6,862 nt of DNA from Verrucomicrobiales bacterium. Its GTDB lineage: Bacteria; Verrucomicrobiota; Verrucomicrobiia; Verrucomicrobiales; Verrucomicrobiaceae. The position numbers and the translations under genes were made by a program. This document shows positions 1-6,401 of the stretch, one piece after another (within the stretch, counting starts at the first letter, position 1; the number at the start of each line of letters is the position of its first letter). Below the pieces are notes generated by a model. It had not been told where the DNA came from. It worked only from the letters and a program-made list of their open reading frames with translations, and ran no database searches. The stretch lies in NCBI GenBank assembly GCA_003453085.1, contig DMMK01000158.1:1-6862 (forward strand), given 5' to 3'.

Positions 1-1
1 C

Positions 2-706
2 ATGCGGGTGAGCTTTAATGTGGCGGAGCAAAACTACCTGCGCTTTCAGCGGCGCTTCATGGGCGATGAAGTGGCCAAAGAGGAACACAGCGCGAAGATG
101 GAGTTCGAGCTCATCCTCAGCGATGGCAAGGTCTATGAGCACAAAGGCCGTTTTGAATTTGCCGATCGCGCCCTGGATTCCAGGACCGGCACCTTGAAAA
201 TCGTGGTCAGCTTTCCCAATGCGGAGCACCTCCTCCGTCCGGGCCAGTTTGCTCGCGTGAGAGCCAAGCCTGAGGAGCGGCCCGATGCCCTCCTGGTACC
301 ACAGCGGGCAGTGATCGAAACCCAGAGTTTGCAGTCCGTCCTGGTGGTGGGGGAAGGCAACAAGGTGATCCAAAAACCGGTGAAAACCGAAGGACGCTAC
401 AACGACCAATTCATTGTGAGTAGCGGCCTGAATGAAGGGGATCGAGTGATCATCGAAGGGGTGCAAAAAGCGCGTCCCGGCATGGTAGTGAATCCAACGG
501 GGCCTGAAGCGGAAGCCCAGCCCCTGCGCCAACAAAGCCAGCGGCCACCGCCCCGCCTGCGAAGTAACCTTTTCCCGGAGACCTCACCGCCATGGCCCAC
601 TTCTTCATCAAACGCCGTGTCTTTGCGATGGTGCTGTCCATCCTCATCGTGCTGGTCGGCTGGCTCGGGCTGCGCACGCTGCCCATCGCCCGTTACCCCA
701 ACATGA
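2..706 (+). CDS. RND efflux periplasmic adaptor subunit (membrane fusion protein), 5'-truncated, with an apparent frameshift near its 3' end
   Basis: This is the C-terminal part of an AcrA/MexA-type adaptor, which bridges the inner-membrane RND pump and the outer-membrane channel in the periplasm. The frame is open to the window edge, so the ATG at base 2 is probably internal and the lipoyl and hairpin domains lie upstream. Visible residues 1-90 match the beta-barrel domain, with the family signature at 51-88 (F-x-F-x-D-R-x-L-D-x-R-T-G-T, then F-P-N, L-R-P-G-Q-F-A-R-V). Residues 92-165 match the membrane-proximal domain (L-L-V-P-Q-R-A-V, then G-L-N-E-G-D-R-V-I). After residue 173 the frame turns into Arg-, Ser-, Cys- and Trp-rich sequence that is the shadow of the next gene and overlaps it by 115 bases. 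The neighbouring frame instead encodes an Ala/Pro-rich tail (PAPTKPAATAPPAK) ending at a TAA at 565-567, 24 bases before the permease start. The true end is therefore probably 567, with one base missing around 521-524. The family call is strong; the 3' end is uncertain. Confidence 0.88.
   Translation: MRVSFNVAEQNYLRFQRRFMGDEVAKEEHSAKMEFELILSDGKVYEHKGRFEFADRALDSRTGTLKIVVSFPNAEHLLRPGQFARVRAKPEERPDALLVPQRAVIETQSLQSVLVVGEGNKVIQKPVKTEGRYNDQFIVSSGLNEGDRVIIEGVQKARPGMVVNPTGPEAEAQPLRQQSQRPPPRLRSNLFPETSPPWPTSSSNAVSLRWCCPSSSCWSAGSGCARCPSPVTPT
521..524 (+). other. Probable single-base deletion site (C-run) in the adaptor gene
   Basis: Four Cs fall where the adaptor frame changes from a plausible sequence (G-P-E-A-E-A-Q-P) to shadow sequence. 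With five Cs, the reading would continue as Q-P-P-A-P-T-K-P-A-A-T-A-P-P-A-K and stop at 565-567. The shift must lie after 505-507, because the alternative frame has a TGA there. The CCC at 516-518 is a second possible site. This could be a sequencing or assembly error or a real mutation. A real shift would only replace a low-complexity tail, so the protein may still work. Confidence 0.6.
577..580 (+). promoter_or_regulatory. Likely ribosome binding site of the RND permease gene
   Basis: A GGAG core followed by A lies 11 bases upstream of the ATG at 592. The spacing is slightly long but usable. It supports the 592 start, which also fits the short N-terminus before the first membrane helix that is usual for AcrB-like proteins. 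Confidence 0.45.
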
Positions 707-3700
707 CGCCGCCAACCATTCAGGTGACGGCGACTTATCCCGGCGCGAGTTCTCAAGTGGTGGAAGAAACTGTGACCTCCCCGCTGGAGCAGGAGATCAA
801 TGGAGCTGAGGACATGCTGTACATGTCCAGCGGTAGCACCAGTGATGGCCAGGCTTCTATCAAGGTCACCTTTCGGGTGGGCAAGAACATTGACGATGCA
901 GCCGTGGACGTGCAAAACCGCGTGGCCCGTGCCCAGTCGCGCCTGCCAGCGGATGTGGTGAAAAACGGCATCACGGTGACCAAACAGTCGCCAGACATGC
1001 TGCTGGTCTTTGCGCTGAGTTCCAAGAATGGCGAGTATGACGATCTCTTTCTCAACAACTACGCCTTCCTGAATTTGCAGCCGCAGATGGCCCGCGTGCC
1101 GGGGGTGGGCGCGGTGAATATTTTCACGCAGAAGGATTACTCCATGCGGGTCTGGCTGCAGCCGGACAAGCTGGCGAATCTGGGGCTCACGGCCACGGAC
1201 GTGACGCGCGCTTTGCAGGAGCAAAACATCCAGGCAGCCGCAGGCCAGATTGGCGCGCCGCCAGCGGAGAAGGGGACGGAGTTTCAGTTTTCCGTCAACG
1301 TTCGAGGCCGTTTGGTGAATGCTGAGGAGTTTGGCAGCATCGTCATCACCACGTTAACAGACGGCACCGTGGTGCGACTGAACGATGTCGCACGCACTGA
1401 ATTGGGTGGCAAAGATTACGCCAGTTTTGGTCGCATCAATGGTTCGGCAGCAGCCTTGATTGGTATTTTCCAGCTTCCCACAGCGAATGCCTTGGATACG
1501 GCGATTGCTTGTCGAGAGCGCATGGAGGAACTGGCGAAAAGCTTCCCTCCCGGCATGGAAGCGAAGGTCAGTTTTGACACCACGCTGTTCGTCACGGCCT
1601 CGCTTGAGGAGGTAATGCACACACTGGTGGAGGCCTTTGTATTGGTGGTCCTGGTGGTTTTTGTTTTCCTGGGAAACTGGCGCGCCACCTTCATTCCCAT
1701 GCTGGCAGTGCCGGTGTCTCTCATCGGTACCTTTGCCCTATTCGGGGTCATGGGTTTCACCATCAATACGCTGACGCTTTTTGCCCTCGTGCTGGCCATC
1801 GGGATTGTGGTGGATGATGCCATCGTGGTGGTGGAGGCGGTGGAGCATCACATTGAGCATGGGCTGAGTCCGCTGGAGGCGACTAAAAAGGCCATGGATG
1901 AAGTCTCCGGGCCCGTCATTGCCATCGCCCTGGTGCTGTGTTCCGTTTTCATACCCGTCTCATTTATGGGGGGCATCACGGGGAAGCTGTATCAGCAGTT
2001 TGCGATGACACTTTCCGTCTCGGTGATCCTTTCGGCCCTGGTGGCCCTTTCGCTCACGCCCGCGCTTTGTGTCATGCTACTGCGCCCGCGCAAGACCTCC
2101 AAGGGGCCCCTTGGCCGACTGCTCGGAGCCTTCAACCGCTTTTTTGATCGCCTAACCGGAAGTTACGTGGGCGTGTGCCGTTGGATGATGCGCTTTGGGC
2201 TGATCACGGCGGTGCTATTGTTTGGTATCTACGCGGGCATCATCGGCCTGCTCAATCGCCTGCCCACTTCCTTCCTGCCTGATGAAGACATGGGCTATCT
2301 TTTTGTCATCACCACGCTGCCAGATGGGGCTTCCCAGGAGCGCACCGACCGCGTGCTGCGAAAGGTGGAGGACATCCTGCAAAAGACGCCAGGCGTCCAG
2401 GACGTCATCACCATCGGCGGGCTGAATCTCCTCAGTGGCGCGCGCAGTTCCAGTGCGGGTGTGTGCATTGTCTCGCTCAAAGATTGGAAGGAACGCACGG
2501 ATCCGTCCATGCAAGTGGCGCAGATCGTCCCCAGCATCTTTGCCCGCGCCAGCCAGATCCCTGAGGCCATGGTCATCCCCACCTCTCCGCCGCCCATTCA
2601 GGGCCTGGGCAATGCCGGTGGGGTGCAATTTGAGCTGCAGGACCAAAGCGGCGGCACACCCCAGCAACTGCAAGAGGTGTCGGATCGTTTCCTGGTGGCA
2701 GCCTCGCAGCATCCTCAGTTGGCCCGTGTTTTCACCTTCTTCAGCACCCGCGTGCCGCAGACTTTGGTGGAGCTGGACCGCGATAAAATCAAGACGCTGG
2801 GCATTCCCTTGGATGGGGTGTTTAGCTCGCTCCAGGCTTACCTTGGAGGCATCTATGTGAATGACCTCACGCTCTTTGGCCGCAGCTTTCAGGTAAAGGT
2901 GCAGGCCGAGCCTGAATACCGCATGAAGCCCGAGGACATCTACGGCATCTACACGCGCAATGCGGAAGGTGGCATGGTGCCCTTCAGCACCTTTGCGAAG
3001 GTGGAGTCCACCACGGGCTCGGACTTGCTGCCACATTACAATGTTTACCGCACGGCGGAAATCACGGCCACCGGCAAGCCAGGGGTGAGCTCGGGCCAGG
3101 TCATCACGGCCATGGAAGATTTGGCGAAAGAAAACCTGCCCGCGGGTTACGGTTATGAATGGACCGGTACTGCCCTTCAGGAAAAGGAGGCGGGAGGTCA
3201 GCAAGCCACTATCTTTGCCCTGGCGCTGCTGTTTGTGTTCCTGGTGCTCGCGGCTCAGTATGAAAGCTGGGCCGTTCCGTTCGCCGTGCTTTTTGGCCTG
3301 CCCATCGGGATCTTTGGGGCGTTCCTGGCGGCCTGGCTGCGTGGGATAACCAATGATGTGTATGTGCAGATCGGTCTGGTCATGCTGCTCGGGCTGGCGG
3401 CGAAGAATGCTATCCTCATTGTCGAGTTTGCCCGCAGCCGGCGGGAGCAGGGCATGGGCATCCGCGAGGCAGCGCTGGAGGGGGCACGCCTGCGCCTGCG
3501 GCCCATCATCATGACTTCTCTGGCCTTCATTCTGGGCGTGGTGCCGCTGGTGATCTCCAGCGGGGCAGGGGCCGCCAGCCGTCAGAGTCTGGGCACAGCC
3601 GTCTGTTTTGGCATGACCGCAGCGACCGTGATCGGTGTCTTTTTCATCCCTTGGCTTTATGTGGTAGTGCAGACGCTGGCTGAAAAAATCAGCGGAACTC

Positions 3701-3732
3701 CGAAAGATGAGGCGGCTGAATCGCAGGTCTAG
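592..3732 (+). CDS. RND multidrug efflux permease, HAE1 family (AcrB/MexB-like)
   Basis: This is the inner-membrane, proton-driven pump of a tripartite efflux system; family members export drugs, dyes, detergents or solvents from the periplasm and membrane. At 1046 residues it is full family length. The layout is standard: a membrane helix at about 10-29, a periplasmic loop to about 340, helices at about 342-496, a helix at about 536-556, a second periplasmic loop to about 870, and five helices at about 873-1027. The proton-relay residues are present: D408 and D409 in V-V-D-D-A-I-V-V-V-E (AcrB D407/D408), K938 in G-L-A-A-K-N-A-I-L-I-V-E-F-A (K940), R968 (R971) and T975 (T978). The N-terminus also carries family sequence, such as L-P-I-A-R-Y-P and T-Y-P-G-A-S. 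By eye-alignment to AcrB, most of the deep-pocket phenylalanines are replaced by aliphatic residues, which suggests a different substrate range. It follows the adaptor gene and is almost certainly co-transcribed with it. No outer-membrane factor gene follows. The exact substrate cannot be read from the sequence. Confidence 0.97.
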   Translation: MAHFFIKRRVFAMVLSILIVLVGWLGLRTLPIARYPNMTPPTIQVTATYPGASSQVVEETVTSPLEQEINGAEDMLYMSSGSTSDGQASIKVTFRVGKNIDDAAVDVQNRVARAQSRLPADVVKNGITVTKQSPDMLLVFALSSKNGEYDDLFLNNYAFLNLQPQMARVPGVGAVNIFTQKDYSMRVWLQPDKLANLGLTATDVTRALQEQNIQAAAGQIGAPPAEKGTEFQFSVNVRGRLVNAEEFGSIVITTLTDGTVVRLNDVARTELGGKDYASFGRINGSAAALIGIFQLPTANALDTAIACRERMEELAKSFPPGMEAKVSFDTTLFVTASLEEVMHTLVEAFVLVVLVVFVFLGNWRATFIPMLAVPVSLIGTFALFGVMGFTINTLTLFALVLAIGIVVDDAIVVVEAVEHHIEHGLSPLEATKKAMDEVSGPVIAIALVLCSVFIPVSFMGGITGKLYQQFAMTLSVSVILSALVALSLTPALCVMLLRPRKTSKGPLGRLLGAFNRFFDRLTGSYVGVCRWMMRFGLITAVLLFGIYAGIIGLLNRLPTSFLPDEDMGYLFVITTLPDGASQERTDRVLRKVEDILQKTPGVQDVITIGGLNLLSGARSSSAGVCIVSLKDWKERTDPSMQVAQIVPSIFARASQIPEAMVIPTSPPPIQGLGNAGGVQFELQDQSGGTPQQLQEVSDRFLVAASQHPQLARVFTFFSTRVPQTLVELDRDKIKTLGIPLDGVFSSLQAYLGGIYVNDLTLFGRSFQVKVQAEPEYRMKPEDIYGIYTRNAEGGMVPFSTFAKVESTTGSDLLPHYNVYRTAEITATGKPGVSSGQVITAMEDLAKENLPAGYGYEWTGTALQEKEAGGQQATIFALALLFVFLVLAAQYESWAVPFAVLFGLPIGIFGAFLAAWLRGITNDVYVQIGLVMLLGLAAKNAILIVEFARSRREQGMGIREAALEGARLRLRPIIMTSLAFILGVVPLVISSGAGAASRQSLGTAVCFGMTAATVIGVFFIPWLYVVVQTLAEKISGTPKDEAAESQV

Positions 3733-3812
3733 TCCGGGCTGAGGAACGAGAACGGGTCTTTCCCCCCGTATTCAGCGAAAGTACAGGGCCTTGCCATCGT
3801 TTACTTGAGCCC
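3733..3812 (+). other. Intergenic gap between the RND permease and esterase genes
   Basis: This 80-base gap holds no convincing sigma-70 promoter and no intrinsic terminator. The only notable structure is a five-base inverted repeat (ACGGG at 3752-3756, CCCGT at 3765-3769) that is not followed by a T-run. The last bases before the esterase ATG contain only a weak TTGAG. Readthrough from the efflux operon therefore remains possible. Confidence 0.4.
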
Positions 3813-5027
3813 ATGTTCTGGCGTCTGTTCCTTTTTTCCCTCGCTCTTTCCTCGTCCGTTTTGGCCCAGGCCCCTAAGCAAGCTCCAGTCTCCCTGGCCA
3901 GTCTGCAAAAGACCCTCGCAGCCTCTCCCGATGCGGCACAGCTCGCGAAGCTGCATGATGAAGTCATCCGTCTGTTCGGTCGCCAGCGCCTGCTGCAAGG
4001 CAAACCGGGTGCCAAGGTCGAAGCCACCACGGTGGCCTGGGCCGTCATGGACATGAACCCCGCCGTCGTGGTCCGCGGCAATGGAACCCTCATTGGCAAC
4101 ATGATCCGTGTGGGCGATGACGGCCTGCAGGTGCTGGTGCAGAAGATGGAAAACTTCCAGGAGTTCGGCTACCGCATCGAGGTGGATGGCATGGCCCGTG
4201 TGGCAGGCACCGTGCACCTGGAACACTACGACTACACCGCCGACAGTGAAAAGCAGCCTGGGGTGCCCGTGGGCCGCCTGGAGAAATTCGACTGGTCCCA
4301 AAGCCAGGTTTTCCCAGACACCGTGCGTGGGGTCACCGTCTATGTGCCTCAGCAATACCAGGCAGGTAGCGAAGCCTGCCTCATGGTCTGGCAGGATGGT
4401 GGCCGCCATGTGGACCCGAATGGGTCTCTGCGTGTCAGCACCGTCTTTGACAACCTGATTCACCAGAAAAAAATGCCCGTGACCATCGGTGTCTTCATTG
4501 ATCCCGGTCGCAAGTCTAACCAAAAGCCTGGAGATAAAGCCGGTAATCGCGGTTTTGAATACGACAGTTTGGGAGATGCCTACTCCCGTTTCCTCCTCAC
4601 CGAGATCCTACCAGAGGTGGAAAAGCGTTACAGCGTGAAGTTTCGTCAAGATCCCCAGGCCTGGGCCATTGCTGGAGGCTCCTCCGGTGGCATCTGCGCC
4701 TTCACCGCTGCCTGGGAAAGACCCGATAAATTTCACAAAGTCCTCAGTTGGGTGGGCACCTTTGTGGACATCCGGGGTGGCAATGCCTACCCGTATTTGG
4801 TTCGCGTAACCGAGCGTAAACCCATCCGCGTGTATCTCCTGGATGGCGTCAATGACCTCGACAACAAATTCGGCAACTGGCCCCTGGCCAACCGCATGAT
4901 GGAAGCCAGCCTCAAATACATGAATTACGACTACCGCATGGACTGGACCGAATGCTTCCACGGCAGCCGCGGCATGGCCCCCAAACTCCCCGAAGCCCTC
5001 ACGTGGCTGTGGCGGGATGTGAAGTGA
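3813..5027 (+). CDS. Secreted alpha/beta-hydrolase, enterochelin-esterase-like (putative esterase family)
   Basis: This is a predicted periplasmic or secreted serine esterase of 404 residues. Residues 1-20 form a Sec signal peptide (MFWRLFLFSLALSSSVLAQA), with cleavage probably after A18 or A20. Residues of about 25-155 form an N-terminal region resembling the beta-sandwich domain that precedes the hydrolase in Fes-type esterases, though I assign this weakly. The hydrolase domain starts near 165 (T-V-R-G-V-T-V-Y-V-P). The nucleophile elbow is A-G-G-S-S-G-G, with S290 the expected nucleophile by analogy with Fes A-G-Q-S-F-G-G. H383 in C-F-H-G is the likely catalytic histidine. The acid is probably an Asp in L-L-D-G-V-N-D-L-D-N (344-351). 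The start is supported by the signal peptide, although only a weak TTGAG precedes the ATG. The gene lies 80 bases after the RND permease on the same strand. Relatives in this superfamily include siderophore, feruloyl and acetyl-xylan esterases, so the substrate is open. No siderophore gene is visible nearby. Confidence 0.88.
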   Translation: MFWRLFLFSLALSSSVLAQAPKQAPVSLASLQKTLAASPDAAQLAKLHDEVIRLFGRQRLLQGKPGAKVEATTVAWAVMDMNPAVVVRGNGTLIGNMIRVGDDGLQVLVQKMENFQEFGYRIEVDGMARVAGTVHLEHYDYTADSEKQPGVPVGRLEKFDWSQSQVFPDTVRGVTVYVPQQYQAGSEACLMVWQDGGRHVDPNGSLRVSTVFDNLIHQKKMPVTIGVFIDPGRKSNQKPGDKAGNRGFEYDSLGDAYSRFLLTEILPEVEKRYSVKFRQDPQAWAIAGGSSGGICAFTAAWERPDKFHKVLSWVGTFVDIRGGNAYPYLVRVTERKPIRVYLLDGVNDLDNKFGNWPLANRMMEASLKYMNYDYRMDWTECFHGSRGMAPKLPEALTWLWRDVK

Positions 5028-5028
5028 A

Positions 5029-6351
5029 TTAGTGACTCTTGATCGCCTTCTGAAGCATCCAAAAGCGCCCTGTCTTACCCCCAGCATAAGCCCCGCGCGT
5101 GCTGCTTTTCGGTGCTCCTTCAAAGTCCTGGTCGAAGTCGGTTTCGCCACGAAATGGCGAGAGGTCTAGAGGCGGGCCTTCGCAGTGGCCGGGGCGGGGA
5201 CGGAGGTCGAGTTGGCCGAGAGTCAGGGACGGATGGATGAGGTGTTCTGCGGCTGCCTCAACGGGCGCGGTGGCGTTCTCGGAAGCGTTCTTCGTGGCTT
5301 GATCCAGCAGCGGCTCGGTGGCGAAAATCACATTGCCGACAATGGCTTGGCCCTCTTGGGCCGTGCTGCCGACCCGGATGCCGCGCGCGGTGGCATAAAT
5401 CGTGTTGTGATAAACATGCGCCAGCTTCAAAGGCAGGTCATGACTGCGCAGGGTGATGGCATCATGCTGTGCGGCGGGGCAATCGCCCAAGACATTGTCA
5501 TGGATGGAGACCCGGCCCGAGGCGCGTAGAAGGGACTCACGGGGATTATGCCAGATGAAGTTACCGTAGATCTCGTAGAGATTCATGGAGCCAGGGCCGC
5601 TGTCAGGGAAGCCACCGACGAGAAGATTGGGCCGGTCTCCATCGGGGCTGGGTTGGTCATTTTTGATGAAGACATTGTGCCGAATGAGGGTGCTGCACGG
5701 AGTGGTGGGCAGCCCAGGCAGGTCGGGGTAGGCCTTTTGATATTTGATCTCCATGCAATAACCGATGGGGTCATGAACGAGGTTGTTTTCAATGACGCCG
5801 CGCACAAAAGGGGCGGTGCCATCTGAATTGCCGAGATACAGTCCCGTACCGCAGTTGCGGATGATGTTGCGCCGGATGATCCAGTCCCACGTGGGCGTTT
5901 TGGTGGAGATGCCCACCGCTTGCTGGGAGGTGTTCCAATCGCTGATGATGCAGTCTTCGATCAAGATGTGATGGACAAGGTTTTTGAGCCCTCCCTGAGC
6001 GCTGATGCCAAACACACCGGGGATGCCCGTGGGGCCTTCACCCAGGATGGACAGCTTCTTCAAAGCCACATAACTGCACTGGCGCAGCTCCACGCAGTTG
6101 GCGCTTTGAGTTTGGCGAATCTCGGCGATGCCTTGTTCCGGCCCCTGAATGGTGATCCACGCATCGGCTTTGCCATGGCAATCCGTGAGCGGCAGTCCAC
6201 GGCTGTAAACTCCTGCGGCCAAAACCAGGGTGTCCCCTGGTGCTAGGCTGCCCAAAACCTTGCGATAGTCTTGAGGACCCGCATGTTTGATCGTCTCAGC
6301 AGAGACGCAGGTAGTCAAAAGTAGAAACAGCGAGACGAGCCCTTTGATCAT
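5029..6351 (-). CDS. Secreted right-handed parallel beta-helix protein (pectate-lyase-like fold)
   Basis: This 440-residue protein has a Sec signal peptide (residues 1-18, MIKGLVSLFLLLTTCVSA, cleavage probably before E19). An N-terminal cap follows with the phrase L-A-P-G-D-T-L-V-L-A-A-G-V-Y (36-49) and then W-I-T-I-Q-G, which is typical of secreted beta-helix proteins of the polysaccharide-lyase-6 and chondroitinase-B style. Coils recur about every 20-30 residues through 120-345, marked by an Asn ladder: I-E-D-C, R-R-N-I-I, I-E-N-N-L-V, I-R-H-N-V-F, I-Y-G-N-F-I, I-H-D-N-V-L, V-Y-H-N-T-I and I-V-G-N-V-I. The C-terminal region (about 373-424) has the closing D-F-E-G, then R-G-A-Y-A-G pattern often seen at the end of such proteins. 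K203 in M-E-I-K-Y might correspond to a catalytic or structural Lys, but I cannot confirm lyase activity. The mature protein has nine cysteines. It is 50 bases downstream of the DUF3471-like gene on the same strand and may be co-transcribed with it. I see no clear Shine-Dalgarno sequence before the ATG. Confidence 0.85.
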   Translation of the reverse strand: MIKGLVSLFLLLTTCVSAETIKHAGPQDYRKVLGSLAPGDTLVLAAGVYSRGLPLTDCHGKADAWITIQGPEQGIAEIRQTQSANCVELRQCSYVALKKLSILGEGPTGIPGVFGISAQGGLKNLVHHILIEDCIISDWNTSQQAVGISTKTPTWDWIIRRNIIRNCGTGLYLGNSDGTAPFVRGVIENNLVHDPIGYCMEIKYQKAYPDLPGLPTTPCSTLIRHNVFIKNDQPSPDGDRPNLLVGGFPDSGPGSMNLYEIYGNFIWHNPRESLLRASGRVSIHDNVLGDCPAAQHDAITLRSHDLPLKLAHVYHNTIYATARGIRVGSTAQEGQAIVGNVIFATEPLLDQATKNASENATAPVEAAAEHLIHPSLTLGQLDLRPRPGHCEGPPLDLSPFRGETDFDQDFEGAPKSSTRGAYAGGKTGRFWMLQKAIKSH

Positions 6352-6401
6352 GAATGCATGAACGGGTTGGCGTGATGATTTCTACGATCTTTGTCGTTCG
6401 G

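Noticed and set aside
521..567. Programmed ribosomal frameshift in the adaptor gene
   Set aside because: There is no X-XXY-YYZ slippery heptamer at the shift point and no evident stimulatory structure; a simple one-base deletion or sequencing error explains it better.
397..1224. Long reverse-strand open frame (275 codons) over the adaptor/permease junction
   Set aside because: It is antisense to a clear RND permease and adaptor, is rich in His and Arg as expected for an antisense shadow, and shows no recognisable domain.
2215..3204. Reverse-strand open frame of 329 codons inside the permease gene
   Set aside because: The forward strand carries a full-length, motif-complete pump gene here. 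The reverse product is His/Arg/Ala-rich with no domain pattern, which is typical of GC-rich antisense frames.
3752..3769. Possible terminator hairpin after the permease gene (ACGGG/CCCGT)
   Set aside because: The stem is only five base pairs, the loop is eight bases and no T-run follows, so it falls short of an intrinsic terminator.
3801..4523. Reverse-strand open frame of 240 codons over the esterase
   Set aside because: The forward frame has a signal peptide and continues into a hydrolase with a nucleophile elbow; the reverse frame shows only shadow composition.
3813..5027. Esterase read as a siderophore (enterobactin) hydrolase
   Set aside because: The similarity is to the broad superfamily. 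No siderophore synthesis, uptake or iron-regulation site is visible, and the protein is exported whereas Fes is cytoplasmic.
5185..5826. Forward open frames opposite the beta-helix gene
   Set aside because: The reverse strand encodes coherent beta-helix coils across the whole stretch, and the forward products do not resemble a known protein.
6301..6351. Lipoprotein signal at C15 of the beta-helix protein
   Set aside because: The residues before the Cys are L-T-T, and the usual Gly, Ala or Ser just before the Cys is missing. A standard signal peptidase site (V-S-A before E19) fits better.
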